From: Pedobacter soli
Lineage (GTDB): Bacteria > Bacteroidota > Bacteroidia > Sphingobacteriales > Sphingobacteriaceae
Length of the DNA: 64,000 nt
Assembly (NCBI RefSeq): GCF_900101435.1
Contig: NZ_FMZH01000003.1
Coordinates: 525,824-589,823 of the forward strand
Direction: 5' to 3'
Positions 27,909 through 37,262 of this stretch are shown one piece after another. The notes below the pieces were generated by a model. That model saw nothing but the letters and a program-made list of their open reading frames with translations. It was not told the origin of the DNA and searched no databases. A program made the position numbers and the translations under genes. Positions within the stretch are counted from its first letter, which is position 1; each line of letters opens with the position of its first letter.

Positions 27909-29069
27909 CTAAACCTTAATAATAATGTTCTTCTTGTACATGAAATATAATAATACATAGAAACCAAGAACATAGGTAATGGCCCAAACCAATGAAGCAT
28001 TTATCGGGCTAAAAAACGGCGTGTAGCAAATTTCATAAAACCTAACCAATAATCCGGTTTTTGTTCCGTCGGGTTTAGTAACCTGTACAAGATTTAATAC
28101 CCTGGGCATTAAGCCCGCCAAAAAGAAAACAGTAATGGCATTTACACCATACACCACAAACGGGGTTGTAAATTTCTTGTAGCCCTGTACATCAATAATC
28201 CAGTAACATAGCGCAAGGCCTATACTGGCCAATCCCCCGGCATAAAGCACATAAGAACTTGTCCAAAGTGCTTTGTTAATCGGGAATTGTAAATCCCAAA
28301 GCAGACCAAGTATAACAGCCGTTATACCTGCTGTAAAAAGCCAGGCTACTTTTGTGGCGTTATCTACATCTTTTCGGCGCATCCAAACCCCAACCAGAAT
28401 ACCAAACAGGCAGGTGCCAACGGCTGGTAAAGTACTTAAAATTCCTTCCGGATCCCATGTTTTTGATGAAGCCCAGGTGTGCGCTTCGGTTAAAATCCCC
28501 CTGTCTATCCAGGCGGCTAAGTTGGTTTCTTTTTCCAGGTTCGGATAGCCCACGCCTGGCACAGGTATAAAGGTCATTAAAGCCCAGTAAACAGCCAGAA
28601 TAACAATTAATGTTTTAAATATTGTTTTTTCAGAAGCTTTTAGGAAAATGATGCTGCTGATGATAAAAACAATGCCAATTCTTTGCAAAACACCTAATAG
28701 CCTAACCGTTTGAAAAGCTTCAAGAAGCGTACTTTCTGTAGTAATTGCACTGATGATTTTTCCGAAAATAGCCAAAAAGAACCCTAACAGGTATAGGGTC
28801 AAACCTCTTTTAATAGCTTTAATAATCGTTTTTTGATGTGTAGCCGGATTTGCTTTACTGCTGCTCATGGCAAAGGCAATTGATACCCCAACAATCCACA
28901 GGAAAAACGGGAAGATCAGATCTGTTGGCGTGCATCCATTCCATTCGGCATGCTCTAAAGGCGCATAAATGTGCCCCCAACTACCCGGATTGTTTACTAA
29001 AATCATGGCAGCTACCGTTAATCCTCTAAAAAAATCGAGTGAAAGCAATCTTGGTTTAGTTTCGGTCAT
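27909..29069 (-). CDS. NagX-like membrane acyltransferase (HGSNAT/DUF5009 family)
   Basis: A 386-residue protein with about ten membrane segments. The start RLLSLDFFRGLTVAAMILVN, NPGSWGHIYAPLEHAEWNG and TDLIFPFFLWIVGVSIAF are the conserved region of the heparan-alpha-glucosaminide N-acetyltransferase/DUF5009 family. Bacterial members (NagX) occur in GlcNAc/chitin loci and are proposed to acetylate or transport amino sugars; the reaction is not settled. It sits between nagB and lacI on the minus strand, which supports the amino-sugar link. Confidence 0.87.
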   Translation of the reverse strand: MTETKPRLLSLDFFRGLTVAAMILVNNPGSWGHIYAPLEHAEWNGCTPTDLIFPFFLWIVGVSIAFAMSSSKANPATHQKTIIKAIKRGLTLYLLGFFLAIFGKIISAITTESTLLEAFQTVRLLGVLQRIGIVFIISSIIFLKASEKTIFKTLIVILAVYWALMTFIPVPGVGYPNLEKETNLAAWIDRGILTEAHTWASSKTWDPEGILSTLPAVGTCLFGILVGVWMRRKDVDNATKVAWLFTAGITAVILGLLWDLQFPINKALWTSSYVLYAGGLASIGLALCYWIIDVQGYKKFTTPFVVYGVNAITVFFLAGLMPRVLNLVQVTKPDGTKTGLLVRFYEICYTPFFSPINASLVWAITYVLGFYVLLYFMYKKNIIIKV

Positions 29070-29165
29070 GGTTAGTTGGTTTGGTTCAGCTAACTAATTT
29101 AGAGTATTGTTTTTATAAAGAGAAATAACTTGCTCACGAAGTTTAGCCAGGGGCAGTGTGCAGCA

Positions 29166-29270
29166 ACGTCATTTCGAGCGGAGCGTAGCGCAGTCGAGAA
29201 ATCTGCCGAGGTGGATCTCTCCCTGCCCGAAGCAGGCGGGCGTTCCACTGCGTTTCAGTCGAGATGACGG
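29166..29270. repeat. Dispersed palindromic repeat (CGTCATTTCGA type)
   Basis: The arms ACGTCATTTCGAGCGGAGCG and, at the other end, TCAGTCGAGATGACGG are complementary in their CGTCAT-TCGA / TCGA-ATGACG outer parts. An inner hairpin CCTGC-CCGAA-GCAGG sits at 29222-29236. Elements of this sort are common between genes in Bacteroidota. Confidence 0.75.
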
Positions 29271-29331
29271 TCTTCTTTTAAGGGTGACTTGCAGGGGAGG
29301 GCTGTTGCCTCTTCAGACTTCGGAGGAAATC

Positions 29332-29368
29332 TAAAAAAAATCCTGCTTTGAGCTAACAAAGCAGGATT
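29332..29368 (-). terminator. Rho-independent terminator of the nagB fusion gene
   Basis: A perfect 12-bp stem (AATCCTGCTTTG / CAAAGCAGGATT) with a 6-base loop is followed on the minus strand by a run of eight T, 20 bases past the stop codon. Confidence 0.93.
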
Positions 29369-29387
29369 GATATCGGTTATACTAAAA

Positions 29388-31313
29388 CTAATCTTCAAAT
29401 TTCCAGCGTACAAAAGCTTCCATCGCTTCGTATTCTGCGAGACCTAAATTATCGTAAGCCTTAGCTGTTTCGCGGTTACGGTCTTCTGCACGTTGCCAGA
29501 ATTCTCTTGAGTCATCGCCAGGGAAAACAGCTCTGTCTTTTTGGCTCTGGTGCTTGAAAATAGCGTATTTTTTGCGTTCAAGCTCTTGCGGAGAAATTGG
29601 AACAGCCATTTCGATTTCGTGTGTTTCGAACTCGTGCCATGCACCACGGTACATCCATAACCAGCAATCCTGTGCCCATGCCTCTGTTTTACGCAGGCGT
29701 TTTAATGCCGCAAGAATAATGTTGAAACAAACAATGTGCGTGCCATGTGGATCTTCGAAATCGCCGGCCGCATAAACCTGGTGAGGTTTAACTTTTTGCA
29801 ACAGCTCCATGGTTAATTCGATGTCGGCATCGGTTACCGGGTTTTTCTGCACTTTACCACTTTCGTAGAAAGGAAGTGCCTGGAAGTGAATGTGATCGTC
29901 TTCTAAGCCGCAGTATCTCGCCCCTGCAATAGCTTCTCCTTTTCTGATTAAACCTTTAACAGTTTGGATTTCAGGCGTATCTACCTGATTAGGTTTTTTC
30001 TGCTCAATAAAGGTTCTCATATTGTTATAAAGTTCCTTTAAGTGCGAATTATCCATGCCCATTTTCTCTGTAAAATCTACATTGAATTCTACAAAGCGAA
30101 GTGCATCATCATCCCAAACGGCAGTGTTACCAGAAGTTTGATAAGCCACATGCACATCGTGTTTCTGATCTACCAAACGGATAAAAGTACCACCCATCGA
30201 AATCACATCATCATCAGGGTGTGGCGAAAAGATAATAACCCTTTTCTTAGCAGGTTCTGCTCTTTCCGGACGTTGAGAATCATCTGCATTCGGTTTACCG
30301 CCTGGCCAGCCTGTAATGGTGTGTTGTAATTTGTTAAAAATATGGATGTTGATATTGTACACTGGTCCTTTTTCGGTAGCCAGTTGTGCCATACCATTGT
30401 TGTTGTAATCGTCTTCAGTTAATTTTAAGATTGGTTTGTTTAAGGTATTTGCCAACCAGATTACTGCTTTACGGATTAAACTATCAGTCCAGATACAATC
30501 TTTTACCAGCCATGGCGTATCAAAACGGGTTAAATCTGAAGCTGCAGGAGCATCAAGTATAAATTCAACATGATCTGATAACTGAAGGAAAGTAGCTGGT
30601 ACTTCGCCAGAAATTTCGCCTTCTACAGCTTTTTTAATGATTGAAGCTTTTTTACGGCTCCAGGCCATTAATATAATTTCTCTTGCTTTGAAAATGGTAC
30701 CAATACCCATGGTAATGGCTTTGGTAGGTACAAAGCTTTTTCCACCGAAATCGCGTGCAGCATCGCGGCGGGTAAGGTCATCAAGTGTAACTAACCGTGT
30801 ACCTGAGTTTGGCGCAGAACCCGGCTCGTTAAAACCGATGTGACCGGTACGGCCAATACCCAGAATCTGGATATCAAGACCACCTAAATCACCAATTTTC
30901 TTTTCGTAGTCTAAACAAAACGCCGGAATGTCTTCCAACGCAAGTGTTCCGTCAGGAATGTGAACATTCTTTTTATCGATGTCGATGTGATCGAAAAGGT
31001 TCTCGTTCATGAAAGTAACGTAGCTCTGTGCCGCAGTTGGCGCCATCGGATAATACTCATCCAGGTTGAACGTAATTACGTTTTTGAAACTTAAACCCTC
31101 TTCTTTGTGCAGTCTCACCAGTTCGGCATATACTGCAATTGGAGTAACACCTGTTGCTAAGCCCAGTACTGCAGGTGCGTTGTTTGCTTGTTTTGATTTA
31201 ATGAGCTCCGCGATGCGGTTTGCTACATTAATGGAAGCAATTTTTGGATTTTCGAACACGCTTACGGGTAGTTTCTCGAAACGTGTCTCCTCCAGTAAAT
31301 TTAATCTAGCCAT
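29388..31313 (-). CDS. nagB: Glucosamine-6-phosphate deaminase fused to a PIG-L (LmbE-like) domain
   Basis: A 641-residue fusion. Residues about 1-280 are a NagB deaminase (LGLATGVTPIAVYAEL, FNLDEYYPM, GIGRTGHIGFNEPGS with the catalytic acids), which converts glucosamine-6-phosphate to fructose-6-phosphate plus ammonia. After a linker, residues about 365-600 form a PIG-L deacetylase-like domain with its metal motif SPHPDDDVISMGG and the later DPHGTH. Normal NagB is about 260 residues. This fusion is known in Bacteroidota; the second domain might de-acetylate a sugar feeding the first, which is inference. It is divergent from anmK. Confidence 0.93.
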   Translation of the reverse strand: MARLNLLEETRFEKLPVSVFENPKIASINVANRIAELIKSKQANNAPAVLGLATGVTPIAVYAELVRLHKEEGLSFKNVITFNLDEYYPMAPTAAQSYVTFMNENLFDHIDIDKKNVHIPDGTLALEDIPAFCLDYEKKIGDLGGLDIQILGIGRTGHIGFNEPGSAPNSGTRLVTLDDLTRRDAARDFGGKSFVPTKAITMGIGTIFKAREIILMAWSRKKASIIKKAVEGEISGEVPATFLQLSDHVEFILDAPAASDLTRFDTPWLVKDCIWTDSLIRKAVIWLANTLNKPILKLTEDDYNNNGMAQLATEKGPVYNINIHIFNKLQHTITGWPGGKPNADDSQRPERAEPAKKRVIIFSPHPDDDVISMGGTFIRLVDQKHDVHVAYQTSGNTAVWDDDALRFVEFNVDFTEKMGMDNSHLKELYNNMRTFIEQKKPNQVDTPEIQTVKGLIRKGEAIAGARYCGLEDDHIHFQALPFYESGKVQKNPVTDADIELTMELLQKVKPHQVYAAGDFEDPHGTHIVCFNIILAALKRLRKTEAWAQDCWLWMYRGAWHEFETHEIEMAVPISPQELERKKYAIFKHQSQKDRAVFPGDDSREFWQRAEDRNRETAKAYDNLGLAEYEAMEAFVRWKFED

Positions 31314-31431
31314 TTTTTTTATATGGATTTTAATGTACGGAGCAGTAAATATAGCGAGTTGTGCACAATTTTTAACACAGGATATTTACTTTTATTGCAA
31401 GTATTTTTATAAAATTGAGTTAATGGTGCAG

Positions 31432-31443
31432 ACAAACGTTTGT
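31432..31443. promoter_or_regulatory. Perfect palindrome between nagB and anmK, candidate LacI operator
   Basis: ACAAACGTTTGT is a perfect 12-bp inverted repeat with a central CG, the style of LacI/GalR operators. It lies 22 bases before the anmK ATG and about 120 bases before the nagB ATG, so it could control both. The LacI gene of the same cluster is the obvious candidate. Confidence 0.5.
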
Positions 31444-31465
31444 TCGTTTTTAAGTAATAATCAAT

Positions 31466-32662
31466 ATGAACACACAGATCCAAAAGTTGTACGAAAAAGC
31501 AGGTAAAACCGAACGATTAATCATTGGGCTAATGAGTGGCACCTCTATGGATGGGCTCGATATTGCACTCTGCTCAGTTAAACATAGCGGGCCTGATACC
31601 GATATAAAAGTACTGGCTTTTAAAACCGGCGATTATACCGATGATTTCAGGGCTAAGATTAAAGCTGTTTTCTCGAAAAAGGAGGTCGATTTGCAATTGG
31701 TTTGCCTCATGAATGAGCACATTGCCAATACACATGCCCAATTAATTAACGAAGCCCTGCAAGAGTGGGGATATGATAATGAAAGCATCGACTTTATTGC
31801 CAGCCACGGACAAACTATTTTTCATGCGCCAAAATCTTTGCATCAGCTAGATGATTATCCGAACGGAACCTTGCAAATAGGTGATGGCGATCATATTGCG
31901 CTTAAAACGGGCATCATTACGCTTTCGGATTTCAGGCAGAAACATTTAGCTGCCGGTGGAGAAGGTGCACCATTAGCGGTTTACGGCGATTACCTGATCT
32001 TTTCAAAGGCTGGTGAAGACCGTGTAATGCTGAATATTGGGGGGATAGCCAACTTTACCTACCTGCCTGGAAGTACCGATGCCAGTGCCGTTTTTTCGAC
32101 AGATGTTGGCCCGGGTAATACGCTGATGGATCAGTACATGCAAAAATATTTCAACCGGTTTTACGATAAACATGCAGAAGTTGGCTTTTCCGGGCAATTA
32201 AATGAAAAACTTTTGCATGCATTATTGGATTGTAGTTTCTTTGAGCTGGGTTTTCCAAAAACAACAGGTCCGGAGCTGTTTAATCTCGAATACCTCAGTC
32301 TGGCGCAACAACAATCTAACACCGCTGACATACTGAAAGAAGATGTAATGGCCACATTATGTCACTTTTCGGCACGCAGCATAGCCGATGCCATCAGGAG
32401 GTGTTTTGGTCAGGAAGCAAAAGCAGTGGTTTACATGAGTGGTGGTGGCATGCACAACCCTTTACTGGTAAAACTGCTCCGTAACGAACTGCCTTTTTGT
32501 AATTTCTTAACAACTGATGATTTGAATATTAATCCCGACGCTAAAGAAGCTGTTTTATTTGCTGTTTTGGCTAACGAAACCCTTTGCGGTAAACCCATAA
32601 ATTTTGGAAACAGGCAAGGAGTACCGGCGGTTTGTATGGGCAAAATCAGTTTGCCTGCCTAG
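31466..32662 (+). CDS. anmK: Anhydro-N-acetylmuramic acid kinase
   Basis: A 398-residue kinase that converts anhydro-MurNAc from peptidoglycan turnover into MurNAc-6-phosphate. Motifs are GLMSGTSMDGLDIALCSV near residue 21, ASHGQTIFHAPK, LNIGGIANFTYLPG, TDVGPGNTLMDQYM and YMSGGGMHNPLL. The length is slightly above the usual 370-390. It is divergent from the nagB fusion and followed by a SusC/SusD pair. No murQ etherase is in the window. Confidence 0.95.
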   Translation: MNTQIQKLYEKAGKTERLIIGLMSGTSMDGLDIALCSVKHSGPDTDIKVLAFKTGDYTDDFRAKIKAVFSKKEVDLQLVCLMNEHIANTHAQLINEALQEWGYDNESIDFIASHGQTIFHAPKSLHQLDDYPNGTLQIGDGDHIALKTGIITLSDFRQKHLAAGGEGAPLAVYGDYLIFSKAGEDRVMLNIGGIANFTYLPGSTDASAVFSTDVGPGNTLMDQYMQKYFNRFYDKHAEVGFSGQLNEKLLHALLDCSFFELGFPKTTGPELFNLEYLSLAQQQSNTADILKEDVMATLCHFSARSIADAIRRCFGQEAKAVVYMSGGGMHNPLLVKLLRNELPFCNFLTTDDLNINPDAKEAVLFAVLANETLCGKPINFGNRQGVPAVCMGKISLPA

Positions 32663-32778
32663 CTAAATTTACATTATCGGTTGATTGTGAATTAGTTTGT
32701 GTAGCTGAAAAGTTTGGTTTGTGCGGTATTTTGTTTAATTTGTTTTAAACTAATCTTTCTAACCCAAAACCAAATTTT

Positions 32779-35700
32779 ATGGAAAAAAGTTACCTAAAAT
32801 GGTTGTCAAAGCTCTTCGTAATTTTGATGATCCCGTTTCTGTTGCTCTTATTTACAGGAATGGCACAAGCACAAAGCAAACGGTACACCATTAGCGGCAA
32901 GGTTACCGATGCAGCTAACAACGATCCTATTCCGGGGGCAGTTGTTAAAATACTTAACACCAATTTGGCCACAAGTACCGATGCAAGCGGAGCTTATTCC
33001 TTCTCGGTTAATTTAAACCCCGGAAAATATCAACTTCAGTTTTCTTTCGTGGGCTATAAAAGCAGCCAGCAATCTGTTGATTTAGGAGATAACGATAAAG
33101 TGCAGCTCAGTGCGAAACTGGGAGGAGATGCGGTTGGCCTTGATGAAGTTATTGTTACCGGTACCTCGCAGGGAACCACCCGTAAACAGCTCGGTAGTTA
33201 TGTAAGTACAGTAAAAGGCGACGATTTAAACAAGGCACCCAGCGGAAATGCCCTGGCATCTTTACAGGGTAAAACGCCCGGAGCGCAAATCAGCCAAAAC
33301 TCGGGCGATCCGGCAGGAGGGATCTCGGTTCGTTTGAGAGGGGTGAGTTCTGTTAATTCATCATCAGAACCGCTTTACATTATCGATGGGGTAATTGTAA
33401 ACAATTCTACCACAAGGGTAACCAATACTTCTGCGAATTATGATGGTGGAAACTTTATTGGTAGCATTGGTCAGAACCGGATGGTTGATATAAGCCCTGC
33501 AGATATTGATCGTATTGAGGTACTTAATGGCGCCGCAGCGGCTGCAATTTATGGATCAAGAGCGAATGCAGGTGTTATCCAGATTTTCACCAAAAGAGGC
33601 AAAACCGGCGCTCCGCAGGTGAGTTTCAATACCAGTTTAACCATCAGCGAATTGCGTAAACAAATTGAAGTAAATCAATCGCCTACTAAATTTGGAGGGC
33701 CAACTGATGGGCCCACTGCGCAAACTCAGGATGTATTAACCCCAACTTTAACCAATACCACTCCGGTAACCAGATATAATTATCAGGATTACATTTTTAG
33801 AACCGGAGTAGGTACCGATAACTCCGTGTCCGTTTCAGGAGGAAATGACAATACCAAATTTTATACTTCTGCAGGATATTTTGATAATCAGGGAATTATT
33901 AAAAATACCAATTTCAGGAGAATGAATTTCAGGGCAAATCTGGATCAGACCATTAATAAATGGGCAAAAATGACTGCAGGATTTAATTACATCCACAGCG
34001 ATGCTAACGAAAAACCAGATGGAAACTCTTTTTTCTCGCCTATGAATTCGGTTACGATTATTGGTAACTTTCATGATTTATTTACTCGTGATGCATTGGG
34101 CAATTTAAAAGCCATTGGAGAACGTGGCCGCGTTAATCCGGTTTCTGTTATCGAAGATATCAAACAACGCCAGTTTACCAATCGCATTATCGCCAATGCG
34201 GGATTAAAACTTACCCCAGTTAAAAATTTAACTATTGATTATACCATGGGGGTTGATAATTCAATCCAAAACGGAACAACCTACATTCCTCCCTTTGCTT
34301 ACAACGTAAGTACAGGTTTTTATGGTGGCGGGCCAACTTTAGATCCCTCTTTAAATGGCTACGCAAGTGCGGCAAATGCAACTACTACGCTGTTTAATAA
34401 CGAGTTAAATTTTACCTATGATGCAAAGATTTCTGATTTGTTTAGCTCTACTACCCAACTTGGCGGATCTTATCAATATCAGAAAGACCTTTACAGCTTG
34501 TTAAACGGACGTGGATTAGCGCCTTTTGTTCAGGTGGTAAATGGAGCAAGTACGGTTTTGCCCAATGTTGATAGCCGCTCGGAATTCTCAATCAGTGGTG
34601 CTTATTTACAGCAAAACTTTAAATATAAAGATCATTTGTTTGTTACCGGAGCAATTAGGGTAGACCAATCTACTGTATTTGGAGAAGACAATAGAACGCA
34701 ATTTTATCCAAAGGCCAACGTGAGTTACGTATTATCATCTGCCGATTATTGGAAAAATTCTGGTCTGTCATCATGGTGGAACGCGTTTAAATTAAGGGCT
34801 GCTTACGGACAGTCAGGAAATTTGACGGGAATTGGAGCTTACGATCGTTTCAACGTTTACTCGCCAAGCGCGCTAAATAGCAAAACATCTTTAACTTCGT
34901 TAACAACACTAGCTAATACCAGCGTAAAACCAGAGCGCCAGAAAGAGCTTGAGATTGGTACAGATATGTCCTTTTTTAACAATCGCCTGGGTTTAACTTT
35001 TAGTTACTATAATAAGAATGTAACTGATTTATTATTGCCGGTTGTTATTGCGCCAACAACTGGTTTTTCGAGCTTACTAGACAATATCGGCGGGACTTTA
35101 AAAAATAAGGGTATCGAATTAATGCTTACAGGGGTACCCGTTAAAACAGAAGACTTTACCTGGACATCGACGCTGATTTACAATAGAAACAGAAATAAAA
35201 TAGTGGGGTCAGGCGCACAAAGGTTGCTTTCAACAAATGCAGGCGCTCCGGTTTCCATTACCGATGGCTATCCGGTAGGGGTATTCTATGGAACATTCTT
35301 TGCACGTAATGCCGATGGAAGCTTATTGCTAAATGCGCAGGGCATTCCGCAAACAGAGCGAGGCAACCAAACATCAGCTACAACTTACGAAGAGTTAAGA
35401 GCCGGCGGGCAGCCAACGGGAACAGTGCTCCGTAAGGTAATTGGCGATCCAAATCCAGATTATACAGGGTCTTTCGTTAACGATTTTACATACAAAAAAT
35501 TAAGCTTGCACATTCAGCTGGATGCTGTTCAGGGAGGTGATGTCTGGAATGCAGATTGGCGGACACGTCAGGGTGTGGGCAATGGAAAAGTTGCCGAAGC
35601 AGAGCAACTGGGTCAATTGCCCAGAGGTTATGTAGCTGGCGTGTACAATGTTGAAGAATGGCGTATAGACGATGGATCTTTTGTGAAATTGAGAGAGATT

Positions 35701-35907
35701 TCTTTGAGCTATAATGTGGGGCAGGTTAAATTTATTAAAAGCTTAACCCTTAATGTTAGTGCAAGGAACCTGGTTTCATGGGATAATTATAAGGGCTACG
35801 ATCCTGAGTTGAATTCTGGTGGTCAATCGACAATTTTGAGAAATATCGATTTCGGTTCGGTGCCCATTCCGCGTACTTTCTCTTTTGGTTTACAGGCAAG
35901 ATTCTAA
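32779..35907 (+). CDS. SusC/RagA-family TonB-linked outer-membrane transporter (1)
   Basis: A 1042-residue outer-membrane receptor. Signal peptide (about 1-32), then a carboxypeptidase-regulatory-like domain (about 35-115, ISGKVTDAANNDPIPGAVVK), then the plug with the TonB-box-like LDEVIVTG and SGNALASLQGKTPGAQIS. The beta barrel closes with RTFSFGLQARF, ending in Phe. It works with SusD (15 bases downstream) to import oligosaccharides or glycopeptides. The anmK neighbour hints at amino-sugar or wall-derived substrates, but the cargo cannot be read from sequence. Confidence 0.93.
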   Translation: MEKSYLKWLSKLFVILMIPFLLLLFTGMAQAQSKRYTISGKVTDAANNDPIPGAVVKILNTNLATSTDASGAYSFSVNLNPGKYQLQFSFVGYKSSQQSVDLGDNDKVQLSAKLGGDAVGLDEVIVTGTSQGTTRKQLGSYVSTVKGDDLNKAPSGNALASLQGKTPGAQISQNSGDPAGGISVRLRGVSSVNSSSEPLYIIDGVIVNNSTTRVTNTSANYDGGNFIGSIGQNRMVDISPADIDRIEVLNGAAAAAIYGSRANAGVIQIFTKRGKTGAPQVSFNTSLTISELRKQIEVNQSPTKFGGPTDGPTAQTQDVLTPTLTNTTPVTRYNYQDYIFRTGVGTDNSVSVSGGNDNTKFYTSAGYFDNQGIIKNTNFRRMNFRANLDQTINKWAKMTAGFNYIHSDANEKPDGNSFFSPMNSVTIIGNFHDLFTRDALGNLKAIGERGRVNPVSVIEDIKQRQFTNRIIANAGLKLTPVKNLTIDYTMGVDNSIQNGTTYIPPFAYNVSTGFYGGGPTLDPSLNGYASAANATTTLFNNELNFTYDAKISDLFSSTTQLGGSYQYQKDLYSLLNGRGLAPFVQVVNGASTVLPNVDSRSEFSISGAYLQQNFKYKDHLFVTGAIRVDQSTVFGEDNRTQFYPKANVSYVLSSADYWKNSGLSSWWNAFKLRAAYGQSGNLTGIGAYDRFNVYSPSALNSKTSLTSLTTLANTSVKPERQKELEIGTDMSFFNNRLGLTFSYYNKNVTDLLLPVVIAPTTGFSSLLDNIGGTLKNKGIELMLTGVPVKTEDFTWTSTLIYNRNRNKIVGSGAQRLLSTNAGAPVSITDGYPVGVFYGTFFARNADGSLLLNAQGIPQTERGNQTSATTYEELRAGGQPTGTVLRKVIGDPNPDYTGSFVNDFTYKKLSLHIQLDAVQGGDVWNADWRTRQGVGNGKVAEAEQLGQLPRGYVAGVYNVEEWRIDDGSFVKLREISLSYNVGQVKFIKSLTLNVSARNLVSWDNYKGYDPELNSGGQSTILRNIDFGSVPIPRTFSFGLQARF

Positions 35908-35922
35908 TTTAAAACTATTGTT

Positions 35923-37218
35923 ATGAAAAATTTAAAATCAAGATATATAGGTTATGCATTTCTGCTTACAATAGTGGCTTTTACGAGCGCTTGTAAAAAG
36001 GAGTACTTAAATCCTAATGCGGCAACAGCCGGTGATGTATTAACTTCTGCGAAGGGATTAACAGGTGTTACGGTAGGTTTACAGAAAAATTACTCGACTA
36101 CACGGGCGGGGGTGCTTTACGCATCTATTACTTTAAACGGCTTAACTACAAACGAATTGATATCTATCAACACAGGTAATACCAATGAAGAAAGATTGGC
36201 GGCCGGAGGCGTACAGGTAGATGGTACGAATTCGGTATTGCTAAATGTTTGGGCCGGAGCCAATAAAATTATTTATGATGCAGATAACGTGATTAATAAT
36301 GCAGCCAATCTTGCTGATAAAAATTATGCTGCGGGTTTAATCGCTTATGCAAGTATTTTCAAAGCATTGGCGCTGGGTAATTTATCCGAATACTGGGAAA
36401 GTGTTCCAGCCGGAACGGGTCAGAATGTTACCTTTATTAGCCGCGTTGATGGCTACAATAAAGCAATAGCAACCATTGATAATGCCCTGGCTGTAATTGC
36501 GGCAAACTCCATAAGTACATCTTTTTTAGGTAATATCCCGTCAGGAGTAGATATTCCTAATACTTTGGTTGCGCTTAAAGCCCGCTATGCTTTATTTGCT
36601 GGCAACTATGCATTAGCATTAACGGCTGCAAACACAGTTGATTTAACTAAAAAATCGACATTCACATACGATGCCTTAAATCTGAACCCGATTTTTGAGG
36701 TTGCCACTTCCACCAATAATGTTATTCAGCCCAAAAATTTGAACCTGGGTCAAACCGGGGCGAACATTCCTGATGCCGGCGATGGCAGGATTCCGTTTTA
36801 CACGGTAGTGAATACTACTGTACGTATTAACGGTTTTGGTGCGGGTACTTTTACACAGTTCCCGATATATCTGCCGGGAGAAGTAACCTTGATTAAAGCA
36901 GAGGCTTATGCCCGTCAGGCCACGCCCAATTTAATCAGCGCGTTAGCAGAGCTAAACAAGGTAGTTACCAAAACACCAGCTCAGGATCCTTTTGGGGTTG
37001 GTGCTGGATTACTTCCTTTAATTGGCCCTTATAACCAGCAGGATCTTTTAAATCTCATTTATAAGCACCGTTGTATCGAGCTGTTTATGTCGGGTTTAAA
37101 ACTCGAAGATATGAGACGCTTTAACCAGCCATTAACTGATCGTAAACGTAATTTCTTCCCTTACCCTTTTCCGGAACGGGATAATAACACCAATACGCCA
37201 GCCGATCCGTCATTCTAA
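35923..37218 (+). CDS. SusD/RagB-family surface lipoprotein (1)
   Basis: A 431-residue lipoprotein with lipobox TSAC (Cys near 24) followed by KKEYLNPNAATAGDV. Helical TPR-like SusD fold segments include YAASIFKALALGNLSEYWE-like pairs and, near the end, LIYKHRCIELFMSGLKLEDM. It is shorter than the typical 500-600 residues. As the lid of the SusC transporter upstream it helps capture substrate at the cell surface. A strong bidirectional terminator follows. Confidence 0.88.
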   Translation: MKNLKSRYIGYAFLLTIVAFTSACKKEYLNPNAATAGDVLTSAKGLTGVTVGLQKNYSTTRAGVLYASITLNGLTTNELISINTGNTNEERLAAGGVQVDGTNSVLLNVWAGANKIIYDADNVINNAANLADKNYAAGLIAYASIFKALALGNLSEYWESVPAGTGQNVTFISRVDGYNKAIATIDNALAVIAANSISTSFLGNIPSGVDIPNTLVALKARYALFAGNYALALTAANTVDLTKKSTFTYDALNLNPIFEVATSTNNVIQPKNLNLGQTGANIPDAGDGRIPFYTVVNTTVRINGFGAGTFTQFPIYLPGEVTLIKAEAYARQATPNLISALAELNKVVTKTPAQDPFGVGAGLLPLIGPYNQQDLLNLIYKHRCIELFMSGLKLEDMRRFNQPLTDRKRNFFPYPFPERDNNTNTPADPSF

Positions 37219-37223
37219 TCATG

Positions 37224-37262
37224 AAAAAAGCTTCCCCGATTTAATCAGGGAAGCTTTTTTTA
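37224..37262. terminator. Bidirectional terminator between SusD (1) and the DeoR-type gene
   Basis: A perfect 13-bp stem, AAAAAAGCTTCCC / GGGAAGCTTTTTT, gives T runs on both strands. It overlaps the stop codon of the minus-strand regulator. Confidence 0.92.

Larger units (their letters stand above)
29070..29387. other. 318-base gap between the nagB fusion and the NagX-like gene
   Basis: There is no gene here. It contains a long palindromic repeat (29166-29270) and the terminator of the nagB fusion gene. No clear promoter box for the NagX-like gene is seen, though expression independent of nagB is likely because of the terminator. Confidence 0.6.
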
